NCBI GenBank assembly: GCA_000467715.1
Contig: AJFK01000612.1
Coordinates: forward strand, 248,001-312,000
Length of the DNA stretch: 64,000 bases
Direction of reading: 5' to 3'
Source: Hysterium pulicare CBS 123377
Taxonomy: Eukaryota > Ascomycota > Dothideomycetes > Hysteriales > Hysteriaceae
Position 1 is the stretch's first letter, and every line of letters starts with the position of its first letter. Shown here in pieces: positions 46,903 through 59,518 of the stretch. Below the pieces are notes generated by a model that searched no databases, was not told the origin of the DNA, and worked only from the letters and a program-made list of their open reading frames with translations. The translations under genes were made by a program, and so were the position numbers.

Positions 46903-47299
46903 GATGACGATTTAAGAATCAAGATGAGAGAAGGAAACTGAAATTGGAATTGGCGGGGACTTTATGGAGTTCAGTAGCTTTTAAAAGGCTGAGCATGCCG
47001 GTATCTTGTACAGAAGGGGACATCACTGCATCCAGAGTTCGGGGTCAGGTGGTGAGTGGGAGCCTCGGAGGGAAGGATCTCCGCTAACGTTACCATCTGC
47101 TCACTGGCCCAGAGCATCATGGGCCAACAGTCAACTAATCTACTTCGGGTAACCCTATCATATAATTGACTTTCATAATGGTTACGTGTATTCTGCAAAA
47201 ATTCATTCTCTCGTGCTACAGCAGTCCGCATATCTATTCTTCCAAAACTCATCTAGAAACTGAAATATATGAAATGTGGACAGTTCCCCAGTATGGCCC
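46903..47299. promoter_or_regulatory. Upstream region of the hydrolase-like gene
   Basis: 397 bp between the start of the hydrolase-like gene and the end of the next minus-strand gene. It should contain the former's promoter and the latter's 3' UTR. No clear motif is seen. Confidence 0.4.
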
Positions 47300-49363
47300 T
47301 CAGACCCACTGGCTACTTACCCCTGCACCCGCATTCCCGCCCATATATCCTGGTTTCCTACCCGTTATATCGTCGTCTTCTTGCTTCACGTAAGTCTCTA
47401 CAACTCTGGGATCGGTTGGACCGAGCACCTTTATACTTTTCTTTAATTTCTCTTGCCTTACTTCCCGGTTGTGCTTCCTCCATTCCTCCTTGGCTCTCTC
47501 GATAAAGCCGGACTTCTGATGGGTGTCGTTGTCTGGATGTGCAAGACGCCATGATGTAGGTCTTTCGTCATGCTGTGGATTACTTGGACTACTATCCTGG
47601 GTCATCCAACTTGAAACGCTCGAATGCGGAGAGTGCAAGCTGTATCTTTTGGAAGAGCGAAGGTCATGCAAAGCAGACTTGACGCTGGCCAGCGTTTTAG
47701 AAATGGGAGGGCCGGAGCCTATAGACGTTCTGTGAGCTTGGTGAAGCTCAGAAGTACGGAGAGGGGGCGAAACCCTTCGATCCATGTTGTCGGAACGAGA
47801 GGCGGGAGGGGGTGGTGATGATTGCGGTAGCTGTGATATATTGGCTTGCTGTGGCTGGGTGTCCTTTGGTAACTCAATTGGTCCGGTTTTCCTTGGCTTC
47901 AAAAAACTACTCAATGTTGACCCGCTACTGCGGCGGCTGGCAGATTCAAATGGAGAACTTATGTCGGTTGAATGTGGTAAATTGGTAGGCGTCTTCACGG
48001 TCTGTGGAGACAAAATAATCGGCGATGCCGGGGGTAGCGTAGGGGAGTCGTCCACTTTCTGCTTGCCCTTCTCCTCCTTGTTCACTTTCTTGCGCCTTCT
48101 CAAGTCCAACGGCTTTGAGCGAGGATAGAAAGCAGAGAATCTGTAGTCATCCTCTACAGGATGACGTTTTGGCTTTCGGGCTGCTGGCCTTGCCTTATGT
48201 GAAGTCGTAGCGTGCTTTGGAGCCAAAATCCCTGCTGTGCGCAGACGTTCGACAAAGTCAGCCTTTTTTACAGCCTTAGGACGATTCGGCTCTATAAACG
48301 TGAGAGATGGCGAGTGCCGGTATTCCTGCTCTTCCGTAATCTTGGTCATATCAGCACTCGCTTGCTCAGCTTTGTGCTTAGATCGCCTGCTTTGTGAAGA
48401 TCCACTATGTTCTTTTCGCCATGATAACGGTCGTGGAATAAGGTGATCATGCTTTTTATGACCATTCGCATGTTCTTCAGCATCATTAGATTGCTCTGCC
48501 CCCATATCCCGATATTGGTCTATGAGAAAGGTGTGGTATTCCTCAGCAAAACTCAAATGTTTCATATTTGATGTTTGCTCGTCAACTAATGATGGCGATT
48601 CGTTAATGGGGTCTATACCTAGAGAGACGTAGGCTTTTCCTCGTGATAAACGTGATGACGACCGTTCAGGGACCCTATTAGAGGTCTGTATTGGAGAACT
48701 CGGTTGAAAAGTTACTTGAGGCGTGTTATCGGTCATCCCAGGTCCGTTGTCCGGCCCTGGTCCCCTTGCTTTTCTACAGTTGGGTCCATTCATCTGGCTG
48801 GGAGCTGATCGAAACTGCGACGTCTTTGATGGAGACTTTGAGACCGGAGGGGGAGGCAAGGGCGATAATGGCGGACTTCGTGGTGGACTAAAGTCGGTTG
48901 CTTTACGTTCATGGATCGGAGCCAGCCTAGCTGAATTAGGCGACTTCGACGCTATTGTAGAAGGCGGGTATAGCTCTATTGTTTTCTCTGACAAGTCAGG
49001 AGAGGGCTCTGGGAGTAATGGAGAGTATGTTCGGCGTGGTGGCACCACAAGGGAATGATCGAAATCCATCGCTGGAGCGTGTGCATGGAATGCTTTAGGT
49101 TGGAGCCACTCTACAGGCGCTTCCCACCCGTCGGACTGTTCGCTGTAAACACTCGAGGCGCTAGTCTCTGGAGCCCTAGCAAACGATGTCCTCTCCACTG
49201 GTGGTGAAGGCGGCAAGGGCTTGTTCGTCGCTGGATTTGGAGGTACAGATTTGACAAAAGATTTGAATGAACGGACTGGTTTTTCCATACCATTGAGCGA
49301 TGATGAAGATGAGTTGGTGTGTTCGAACAGAAGTCGTGGTGAATTCTGTGGAAGTTTGTGCAT
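47300..49363 (-). CDS. Unknown disordered Ser/Pro-rich protein
   Basis: A single exon of 687 residues from the ATG at 49363 (an alternative in-frame ATG at 49288 would begin MEKPVRSFKSF). The frame stays open further upstream to 49684 but that part looks non-coding, with a hydrophobic run unlike the rest. The protein is rich in Ser, Pro, Lys and Arg, with polyproline stretches (LSPLPPPP), basic clusters (RKPKRHPVEDD, RRRKKVNKEEKGKQK) and a C-terminal helix IERAKEEWRKHNREVRQEKLKKSIKVLG. Many Ser-Pro sites suggest a phosphorylated scaffold or cortex protein. I do not recognise a family. Confidence 0.65.
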   Translation of the reverse strand: MHKLPQNSPRLLFEHTNSSSSSLNGMEKPVRSFKSFVKSVPPNPATNKPLPPSPPVERTSFARAPETSASSVYSEQSDGWEAPVEWLQPKAFHAHAPAMDFDHSLVVPPRRTYSPLLPEPSPDLSEKTIELYPPSTIASKSPNSARLAPIHERKATDFSPPRSPPLSPLPPPPVSKSPSKTSQFRSAPSQMNGPNCRKARGPGPDNGPGMTDNTPQVTFQPSSPIQTSNRVPERSSSRLSRGKAYVSLGIDPINESPSLVDEQTSNMKHLSFAEEYHTFLIDQYRDMGAEQSNDAEEHANGHKKHDHLIPRPLSWRKEHSGSSQSRRSKHKAEQASADMTKITEEQEYRHSPSLTFIEPNRPKAVKKADFVERLRTAGILAPKHATTSHKARPAARKPKRHPVEDDYRFSAFYPRSKPLDLRRRKKVNKEEKGKQKVDDSPTLPPASPIILSPQTVKTPTNLPHSTDISSPFESASRRSSGSTLSSFLKPRKTGPIELPKDTQPQQANISQLPQSSPPPPASRSDNMDRRVSPPLRTSELHQAHRTSIGSGPPISKTLASVKSALHDLRSSKRYSLHSPHSSVSSWMTQDSSPSNPQHDERPTSWRLAHPDNDTHQKSGFIERAKEEWRKHNREVRQEKLKKSIKVLGPTDPRVVETYVKQEDDDITGRKPGYMGGNAGAGVSSQWV

Positions 49364-50632
49364 CCCTCTTCGTTCCGGGAAAGACTGTGATCGGGCCCCG
49401 ATCCCCTTACCTACTATTAAAGTTCTTCTAGAAGAATTCGTGAAACAAAGAGATATCTGAATGCACGTGAGAAGGATTACAGAGAAGTGAACAAAGGCCG
49501 AAGACAGGATGACGTCTATTTCCGGAATGATGGTCAAAGACGTTTTGGGCGGAGCAATGCTGCGATCAGAATCGAAGTCGCTCCGGTATGCAAAGTATCT
49601 GCATTCTACATCAGTCGGTGCTGAGATGCGATCAAATGGATGTTTGTTAATATATTGCGATGCACGACATAGAGACAATGACAAAAGTGGAAATTTTTAA
49701 AAGTTCCAACATTATCCAAATGGCAACACGTATTGTTCAAAAAGCAATATCGGCGACTTGGATTCCATGAAGTTAGAAAGGCTCCGAAAGTCATTGGATT
49801 CGGCATCGGAATGTGGACCATCTTCGTTTTTCTCAATCGAGATGAGCATCGCGACGAACGCGACTATATGAGCGAAAGTCAGTTCCAGTTTTGCATGCAA
49901 AGAAGAGTTAGGAATGTCACCTTCGTTCACGTTGTGTAAGTGTATAATCATACAGTTAGCTGAGATAACGGGATTGGAAGCCGACCAGCGCATCTTTCAC
50001 AGATACAGGTCTGCCTTGAAAGAGGACAAAAGATCCATGACGAGGTTTTTTGCGCTGCCCAGACTCTAACGAATTATGGCACGTCCTGTGGCTGCATGTA
50101 CCGGAGTGTTTACTCTACAAAGGCACGTAGCATCAACCAGTACGGCCGTGTGGGTTGATCCGAGGCTTTGTGTTGTGTGGTGGAGGGGCTGGACTCGGAC
50201 GGCTCGGGGAGAATTTGGGCCGCCCCGGTGGCTCCACTCGGTCAACCAGCACTCCAACCTCCCGACTCATCGTGACTCTTCGCCTTGCTCGCAATGAAAA
50301 CCCAATCAGGCACAGACGCTTAACTAATAACTAACCTACGACTGGAGAATGTGTTCGACAATTTCTTTTCTGCGTGGCTTTAGAAATCATGCCGACTTTG
50401 TAGACCATCGACTTTTAGCTTCGTTTATTTCCTTCCAGCCGTTATGGCGTACTTACAGCGTTAAGGGTAGCACTTGCGTACGTAGAGAAGCACTTGTGTA
50501 TATAACTAGGCCATGGTGACCCAGAAATGGAAACACCACAAGAACACTGAGTGACGCGATTGCCAATCCATTGATTGTCACCCCTCGTGCTCCACCGCAC
50601 CCCGTATTTCCACTGAACTCCTTTGTCCGGCA
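49364..50632. promoter_or_regulatory. Divergent upstream region of the disordered-protein gene and the MFS gene
   Basis: 1.27 kb between two genes that start on opposite strands. It is AT rich near 49640-49740 and GC rich at 50180-50240. No recognised gene, TATA box or repeat is seen. Confidence 0.4.
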
Positions 50633-52458
50633 ATGTCCACACCTTCTTCTGCGTCTTCTTTGGAAGAGCCCAAAATGGCTCCATCAAACCCGTCTCAACA
50701 TGATGATAATCGGCAACCACAATCTCCTGTTCCATCAGAAACCCATTCAAGAACGTCGAGCGATTCCTTCAATCCAGGATGGCGCTTTTATGCCGCTTTC
50801 ACCTCTCTGTCTGTCATCACTCTGATGGCAGCTCTCGACGCAACCTCGATATCTGTCGCCCTTCCAGTAGGAGAAATTGCTGTACGATACATCTTGAGGA
50901 ATTTCACTGATGAGTGACCATTAGATCATGGCCAAGGCCCTCGGAGGCACCGCTATCGAAGCTTTTTGGGCAGGGACGTCGTTCCTCTTGACATCTACCG
51001 TCTTCCAACCGATAATGGCATCTTTCAGTCACATATTTGGACGGAAGCCCATGGTACTCGTCAGCATGGTCTTCTTTCTAGTCGGCTCAATCATCTCTGC
51101 TGTCGCCAACAACTTTACTATCATTCTCGTGGGCCGAAGCATCCAAGGCGTTGGAGGTGGTGGCATCATCGCCTTGAGCGAGATCATTGTCACAGATATG
51201 GTCCCTTTGCGGCTACGAGGCCAGTGGTTCAGCTTTCTCAGCAGTATGTGGGCAGTCGGGACAGTGGCCGGGCCTTTGCTAGGTATGTGCATTGGATTTG
51301 AGCATGTATAGAGGCGAGACCTGACAAACATATTCAGGTGGTGGCTTCGCCCAAAACGTTACGTGGCGATGGATATTCTGGATTAATCTCCCCTTCCTCG
51401 CAATCGGAACGATCATGATCATCCTCTTCTTGAAATTGAACTACAAGACTGGCTCATTCCTAGTCAAATTGCGCCGTGTTGATTGGTTTGGCGCTGCCCT
51501 CTTCCTCGCGTCAATGACTGGATTCCTCATCCCAATCACTTGGGGTGGAGTTCAATACCCCTGGGACAGCTGGCGTACACTGGTTCCCCTGATTCTATGC
51601 ACTGTCGGTCTGATCGGATTCGTCATCCACCAGGAGTATTTTGCGGCCGATCCCCTCATCCGAACCGCCATCTTCAAGAGCCGGACTGCAGCGGTGACTT
51701 ACCTCGAGACTGTTATCCATGGTATCGTTCTTTGGAGCATACTCTACTTCCTTCCCCTTTACTATGAAGCCGTGAAAGGGTTCTCACCCATCCTTTCCGG
51801 TGTTGCTTTGTTCCCCCAGACATTCACCGTTGCTCCGGCTTCCATTGCTGTTGGCATTACAGTGGCTATTACGGGTCGCTATCGCTGGGCAATCTGGGGA
51901 GGCTGGATCCTCACAACCCTCGGCATGGGGCTACTTGTACTCTTGAAGACCAACACAACGACAGTACAATGGATCTTCTTGAATCTTGTATCCGGAATTG
52001 GTACTGGCATGTTATTCCCCTCTTTAGGTATGGCCGTTCAAGCTTCAGCTGCAAACGAGGATCAAGCATACGCTGCTTCAATGTTCTCTTTCCTACGGGC
52101 ATTTGGCCAGACGCTTGGTGTGGCAATCGGAGGAGTCATTTTCCAGAACCAGATGAAGAAGAAGCTTCTGACGTATCCACTTCTTGCGGGCATGGCAGCC
52201 GAATATTCTAAGGATGCTAGCGGCCTAGTTCAGATTATCAAGGGCATGCCCGCCGGCGAAATGAAGCACCAACTACAGGTTAGCTACACGAACGCACTCA
52301 TGTACGTCTGGATCGTCATGTGTGCGTTGAGTTTTGTTGCTCTCGTAGCAAGTCTCTTCACAAAGGGCTTGTCCTTAGATCGAGCGCTTCAAACCGACCA
52401 AGGGTTCAAATACGAGGCCAGGCCGAGTGACGAGGAGAAGAACGAGGTGCAAACATAG
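50633..52458 (+). CDS. MFS multidrug/toxin efflux transporter, 14-TM DHA2 type
   Basis: Three exons (50633-50881, 50925-51282, 51338-52458; introns of 43 and 55 bp) give 575 residues. A 45-residue Ser-rich cytosolic start precedes the first membrane segment (AAFTSLSVITLMAALDATSISVALP). The MFS motif A appears as FSHIFGRKPM between TM2 and TM3. Motif C of drug:proton antiporters appears as MWAVGTVAGPLLGGGFA in TM5, just across the second splice site. About 14 hydrophobic segments fit the DHA2 subfamily of fungal toxin and drug exporters. No secondary-metabolite gene lies near, so the substrate cannot be guessed. Confidence 0.88.
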
Positions 52459-54441
52459 GACATGAGTACTGAACTCAGCATTAATTGGCGAAGAGCTCAT
52501 CAATCTTGCCGCGGAGTTGGGGAAGGACTAGGTACCAAGTTTGCATAGTCATGTGACGGGGTTTTGGTAATTTGTACAAGAACTTTATGATAACGGGCAC
52601 TTTCTTCACTCCAAGTATTTTCTATAGACTTGTCATTACTAGTCGTCTTCTTGATGCAAAATATAATCTCTAATGTTTCAAACAAAACCGGTGTGCACTC
52701 ACTCCATACATGTTTCTACACCAAGGCTGCATGCGAAATGTCCTGGGCAAATCTCTCTACCTTGAATATGAGATTATGACTTCATCTATTATAAACCTGC
52801 CTAGGCACCGAAAACAGCAATCGCGATGTTATGAGCATGCCTGCTAATAATAGAACCGAGAACAACATCAGCGCATGTCCCCACAGTTCTCACCACCAAA
52901 AAACTTTACAAATGATCTCATCGTGTGAAGTCGATGTCAAACCTACCTCCCCGTCCCGCTCGTGCATGAGCTTAGGATGTGCTGGCGAGGATGGTTGATG
53001 GTGAAACACGACAGGCAAGCAGGCAGGGGGGTGTGGTGATGTCGCCGTGGCAAGGATACTCTTCAAATGACGAAGTGGAGACCAGGGCGAAAGGAAAAAT
53101 GTTTGACATAGCAACCGCCAATATCAGCTGGGTAGGTTGCTGGTTCACGGGATGGTTTTTTCGTTGTAGCTAGAATACAAATAGAAATACAAATGCGCCC
53201 TACTTTTGAAGCCGACGAGGCGGCATCTTTGTCGGTGCATTGACGCTTGTCCGACGAGGCAAAACGAGAAGGGTCTCGCGATAGAGGGTGGAGTTCGGTG
53301 TGGTTGCGGCGAGACGTCGACGTGCTCCACAGGAGTCAGCACACGTCAAGCACTCGACTGAATAGGTAATACGGGAGAGACTTCTGACGTGCGGGTGGTG
53401 TAGATCAAAGCATAAGGTGTTGCTCATCGCGTGTCTTTTGGAGGAGAGCGTTCGGACTCACACTGCCTCCGCATAATGTCAAGGCCATGCAGTGGATGTG
53501 AGAAAACTCAGCTCTTAAGCTGTGGGCGAGAGCATTGTGGTGGAGGATCGTGAAGTCGGGATGGTGGATCGAGATGGTTGCACAGCCAACCTTCGAGGAA
53601 CACAAAATGATCGGTTGCCTGCTGGGTTCATGCTCGTCGTTTGGATACTGCCAGATAGATGATTGGCTATGCGTGTCCTTGCTCAGTTCACCGGGATGGC
53701 GGCGACCAGTCAAATCAACCTGACGAGAAGAGCGTGTTTATATGAAGCCGCTCCTATTCTCACATGCTGAGCGTGCAATGCCATACAACCTGTACTCACG
53801 AACGACTGCAGCGCAAGAGTGGAGCAGGCCTGGAATTGTTCATCATCGCGTCCACCAACCTCCTTCCCGTCGGCGGGCATCAAGCTTTTTAGCGTGGGTT
53901 TTCAGCGTGAAGGGAAATTGGAGTGCTTGGCTCGCGTTCCATTGGTTGCGCAGAGCTACCAGCCGCAGCTCGCTCGCAATTTCGCAGATTAACGACGGCA
54001 CGCGAGGAGCTGCTGCAAACCCCCATTCTTGTGTGCCTGAGACCCCTTCAACCCTCTTCAAACGCTCTTTCAAATCTCAAGCACACAGACACCGCAGTCC
54101 ACGTCTCTCGTTTCTCTAATCGTTCTGCTCTCACCCAAGTCATTCGTTTCAGCCGCGTCCCGTCGCCCACCCTCCTTCAACTCGTAATTATCCTGCGCCA
54201 AGGCATCCCGGTAGCTCCTCCACCCGGCGACGCCAATCAACGACGGCGCTCATCGCCAGGTCCCTCGCCCTGTCCCGCCAGCGAGCAACTTGGACAATCC
54301 AGAGCTCCTGGGTCATGTATCTTGTCGCCTCCTTCGACTGACGTCTCACATTCTTTTTTCCCATCATCATTAGGTTCGCTGCGACCTCAACTCCATCACG
54401 GAACTCTCTCGCTCTCTCTCAATTGTCGCCCGGCTTAGGCC
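52459..54441. other. 2-kb intergenic region upstream of RAX2
   Basis: Contains the 3' end of the MFS gene and the promoter and leader of RAX2. The last 100 bp before RAX2 are CT-rich (54400-54430), common in fungal leaders. Open frames such as 53923-54438 have no similarity I recognise and overlap this leader. No repeat or RNA gene is evident. Confidence 0.45.
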
Positions 54442-57400
54442 ATGAGGACCTTATCCTCATCGCCGGCCTCCCGGGTTGGCAAGCTAATATTTTCACTCCT
54501 ATTAACCGCGTCATTATGCATGGTACCTGCAGTCAGCGCCTTCACCTTCACACCAATACCATCGCCCAACCTCTCACTCAAAGACCTTGGCCGTGTCGCA
54601 CTCGGCGGAAGCTTCGACTCGATAGCTCTATACGAATTCGAGGGTCAAAATGAAGTCTCCTCCGGGCCCAACGGGGCACTCCTCTCTCGGTACCCCAACG
54701 GCCTTTTCGCAACACTCAATCAGACCGATGGTGACATCACAACAATGTGCCCGTTCGTCGCGAATGGCACTTTGCAGGGCATTGTTTTCGGTGGAAATTT
54801 CACGAGCGTTGGAGGGATGAATACACCAGGAGGAATTGCGCTTCTCGATCCAAAGACATCGGTGGTGAGCCCTCTCCCAGGCTTGAACGGCTCAGTAAAT
54901 GCGCTATTTTGTGATTCGAAGGCTGGAAGAGTTTACATTGGAGGCTCCTTCACTGGAGGTGGAGCTAGCAATGCCATTGTTTGGATAACAAATTGGACAA
55001 ACATGCCTTTTGCTGGATTCAATGGACCCGTAACCTCGATAAATCAAGCGTCGAATGGAAACATAATATTTGGAGGAAAGTTTAATGGTCTGGGAAACGC
55101 AACAGCGCCCAAGGAGAACGACGCTCAGGTCATTCCTGTGGGATCAGCGAATATCACAGCATCTCCATCGTCTGGAACCGCCGGTTTTTCGGATCCAACC
55201 AACATCGTTTGCAAGACTGGTGATCAAGACGGCTCGGGTAACACATGGCTTTTGGCAGATCAAACTCCCGGCTTTTGGCAGGCAAATTTCGGCTTTGGTT
55301 TTGAACCCTCGAAACTGCGCCTCTACAATACCAAGCAAGATGGACGTGGCACAAAGACATGGCGATTTACCGCACTGCCTATCAACGGTATTATGAACCT
55401 ATCATACGTAGATCCTAACTCCGGCAACCTGGCGTACTGTGACGCACGATGCCCACTACCTGAGGGCAATTCCACCTTTCAGGACTTCCACTTTGTAAAC
55501 ACCGTTGGTATGAATAGTTTTCGCATCGATATCTCAGATTGGTGGGGAAACGGCGGAGGCCTTGCCGGTATAGAGCTATTCCAGAATGGTAAGAACTGTA
55601 ATGCTATTCATACGACTTGAAACTGACATTGGTAGACATCTATTCATTTGCAATCAACGCTTTCAATGAGCCGAAGTGCGATGGCGTTAGTACGGGAGCA
55701 ACTTCAAATGCAATAGGCAATTGGGTCGTAACGCCATCCAATACCAGTAACTCGGAATACCTGACCACAACCTTGACTGGAAATAACATCGACCCCGGCA
55801 ATGCTACCGTCATCTTCGAGCCCGATATTAAGCAATCAGGGAATTACTCAGTGACCGTTTTCACTCCTGGTTGTCAAAGCGACAACACGTGTGCTACTCG
55901 CGGAAGAGTCAATATCACAGGTTCCATGACATCTTCGACGCAAACATCCAACCAGCCATTGACAACCCAACTTTTCCAGACTAATGACTTCGACAAATAC
56001 GATCAAGTTTATTTCGGATTCGTTGATGCAAATGATAAAGGCTTCCGCCCCACTGTCACATTGGCTCCAATGCCCGGTCAGAACGGACCTCTAACCGTGG
56101 TCGCGCAAAGAGTTCGCTTTGAGTTACTCACACCTACCGATGGGGATCTGAATGGCTTGTTTGAATATGATTCAAGCCAGCAAGTTGTCTCTGCAGATTT
56201 TACAAAGTCTGCTATAGATGCTGCCGGCGCGAGTCTAAGTCCACAAGATCAAGCGCTCATCACGTCTCTTGCTGTAGATGGAGATACTACCTACGTTGCT
56301 GGCAACTTCTCTGGCAATGGTTTCAGCAACATATTCTCCATCGGAAATGGTAACGCAACGAGCCTTCCTGGAAACGGGCTTAATAACCAAGTCATGACCA
56401 TGTATCAAAACGGAAGTACAATTTTCGTTGGAGGCAATTTCACCAATACCCAAGACGGCAAGAGTACCGGCCTGAGCGGTGTTGCGGCATATTCTACGTC
56501 AGACAAGAAATGGCAGCCGTTAGGTGCTGGCGTCAACGGTGTCGTCTTATACATCGTACCCTTCACGCTCAATTTCACGGCGAATAAACCCGAACCAGTC
56601 CTCGCTATCAGTGGCACTTTCGACACCGTTAATGGATTTGGCAGCAATTCGTCATTTTCAGTTCAGAATTTTGCCGTCTGGGTTCCATCACGACAGAATT
56701 GGTTGCACAACCTCGACATCGCTACGATAGCCATTGAAGGTATCATGATGGCCCAAACAGATGTCCCAGGATCCTCTCCCCTGTACTCCGGTTCAATATC
56801 TTCTCAGGGCCTTGGTGCAAACGGTGCCGTCGAACTTGACTCGAGCAAAGCTCTTTCGCTGCAATCGTTCCAAGTCAACTTCCGCCAACAACAGTCCTCA
56901 TCTCTTCGTAAGCGTGCAACAAGCACTCAGCAAAATCAGACTGGAGTCGTGACGGCTGCTTTCTACAAAGAGAATAATCTCAATCTCACTATCTGGGGAG
57001 GTCACTTTGCTACCACTGGTTCTGATGGGTCCAACATCACGAACCTGCTCTTCATCAACGGCACGAACTCTGACAAAGTAACTGGCATGCCCGAAGGTGT
57101 CCAGGACGATTCCATATTCAAAGCGTTGGGAACTTCCGGTACGACCCTTTTTGCGGGCGGCGAAATTCAAGGCAATGTCAATGGGAAGGACATCAACGGC
57201 ATCATCGCGTACGATCTCAAGTTAGCCAGTTTCAATGGTACCCAACCCCCCGGTCTTCAAGGTACCAATGTCTCAGTCAATTCCATCGCTGTCAGGCCCA
57301 AATCGACCGACGTTTATGTTGGAGGAAGCTTTGAATCAGCAGGTTCCTTGAGCTGCCCTTCCGTCTGTCTCTGGAACGCCCAGCGCGCCCAATGGGTGTC

Positions 57401-58262
57401 ACCTGGGTCTGGTCTTTCTGGTACTGTGACTTCCATGACCTGGATATCCAACACGCAACTCGTTATCGCTGGTAATCTCACAGTCGGCAACAGTCCCACC
57501 TCTTTAGCCACATTCGACTCGAAGAGCAATCAATTCACAGCCTTCAACGGTGCTGGAGCTCTACCTGGTCCCGTCACTGCGCTTTGCCCGGCAAACCAGG
57601 CTGGCTCGCAGCTATGGGTCGGCGGTACATCTACCGCGGGTTCGGCTTTCCTCCACAAATACGACGGCAAAAACTGGCTTCCCGCGGCGAAAGGTCTTGG
57701 CGACGGTACTGTCATTCAGGGTCTACAAATACTCTCAGTCTCAACCGATCATGCCAAGAGTGATCTGGTTGACCAAAACGAGATTCTCCTTTTGCTTGGA
57801 AAGCTTAACAGCACCAGCTTTGGTAGCATGTCTGGGGCACTGTTCAACGGCACAACATTCCAGCCGCTCCTTCTCTCCACTACGCAGAGTAGTCCTGGTA
57901 CCCTATCTCAAATCTTTGTCGAAAACTCGCAAAACTTCTTCAAGAACGCAGGTATGTTTTCAGCCTCTCATATATGCCCCAAATGCCTTTCCCCATAAAT
58001 TCCCTGCTTCCGTATTTACAAATATGCAGCCAAACATCTCGCCGTCGGCTTCATCGTCCTAATAGCCCTCGCCATCGCCCTCGCCCTGACCTTCCTCCTC
58101 GTCGTTGCTGGTATCCTACTCGAATGGTACCGCAAACGAAAAGAAGGCTACGACCGCATACCCCAAACCTTCACCGACAAATCCGCGAACATGGGCCGGA
58201 TACCTCCAGAACATTTATTCGGGACGTTGGGCGGCGGCAACAGGGGACCACCTGCAATATGA
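54442..58262 (+). CDS. RAX2: Polarity landmark protein Rax2
   Basis: Three exons (54442-55588, 55636-57951, 58030-58262; introns 47 and 78 bp) give 1231 residues, normal for Rax2. A signal sequence lies at residues 12-35 (LIFSLLLTASLCMVPAVSAF). The long lumenal/extracellular part holds repeated Kelch-like units with GGxF motifs (VFGGNFTSVGG, YIGGSFTGG, FVGGNFTN) and many N-glycosylation sites. Exon 3 encodes the single membrane span (about 1160-1185, LAVGFIVLIALAIALALTF) and a short basic tail. Rax2 marks cell poles and guides polarised growth and bud or branch site selection. Each exon junction keeps frame, and the last exon supplies the membrane anchor. Confidence 0.92.
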
Positions 58263-59518
58263 CGTAACCGATAGCGTAAGTTCCATTTGCGAATATAATG
58301 ACGAGATATATGACTTGAAAGCGGGAGTTTTAATACCACTTCGTGTACAAATGGGAGGATTATATCCAACGGAGTCACAGGAGTTTCTTCTTTGAGCCGG
58401 GGAACTAGGATGAGAGTAAAAAGGCGGAGAGACTTGTTTGTTTTCTCCTTGCTTATACCCCTTTCTCCGCCAACCATTTTGTCAATATGGTGGGAGAGAC
58501 GTGCATCTAGGAGGGCGTTTTCTTTCCCCCCACATTCCTTGCGCCCGGGGCGGCACGGCACTGCACTGCATAGCGTTTTGTTTTTTTATTTTCTTTTTCT
58601 GTTCAAACGCTGTTGCCTACATTTGGATAGGCACCACGAAAAACAATCCACTGGCGATGGATCCATCTTCGTGTTTCTCTTTTTTTTCCGTGTCGTCGTG
58701 TCGATACAGCTCCATCCGCCATTTAATGTATACTGTCTTCTACTTTCCCTTTTTTCCTTCCTGATACCCGTCTACCGAACCGCAACCAATCCGACGATTC
58801 GATCTGGGTGTTGCGAAATGAAAGGGATTCTCCTTTTTTTTTTACACTTTCCTTTGGATTAGCTGATGGAGAGGGGAGGGAGAAAGGGATGGGAGAATCG
58901 ATGGGTGCGGTAATATCTATTTTGGCTGTATGAAGTCAATGAGTCGATGGAGGGGAGGGGAGGAAAGCTCTGTTTATAACTCCCGTCGTCTGCTATGGGA
59001 CTTGGAAGATCGCGCGTTTTTGGAAGCGAGACGCGGGCATCCCCACTGAAATGATTGTGTAGATTTAGCCATCTTAGATTAAATTAATAGTGTGAGAGCC
59101 TTTTTTTACAAGTCTTTCTGCGTGTTGAGTGAGTTGGGCGAGAGAAAGGCCTTCGGTCTATAATCCATACACTTTACCTCCCCTTAACTGGGACAAAATC
59201 CTCTGCGACAGATTTTCTCATCTTCATTTTCCCCTCTCGTACTTGCCCTCTATGAACGAAACGAAGATAATACAACTTCCCTTTCTCGTCTTTCCTCGGG
59301 CCCTAAACTCCCTGTACGATTTACTGGAGTGACAATGTCCTAAGTCGACATCAGCACCTCTCACTCACAAAAGCAAAAGTCAAAACACAATATAAGCTTG
59401 TCTCATGTATCCCTATCAATCTAGCTCAAAGGCCGACCCCACCTATATATAAAAAAGAAGCTTCTCCTCCCAAAACATCAATATAAATACAGACATTTCC
59501 TTTCACAGTACCTCTATC
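58263..59518. other. Convergent 3' region of RAX2 and the fumarate reductase gene
   Basis: 1.26 kb between converging genes, with several T-rich runs (58570-58610, 58675-58690, 58835-58845, 59100-59110). Poly(A) sites of both genes probably lie here. No coding sequence is supported. Confidence 0.45.

Noticed and set aside
49364-49684. Upstream extension of the disordered-protein frame
   Set aside because: Composition switches to hydrophobic and unlike the rest of the protein, and a well-placed ATG at 49363 precedes the Ser/Pro-rich part.
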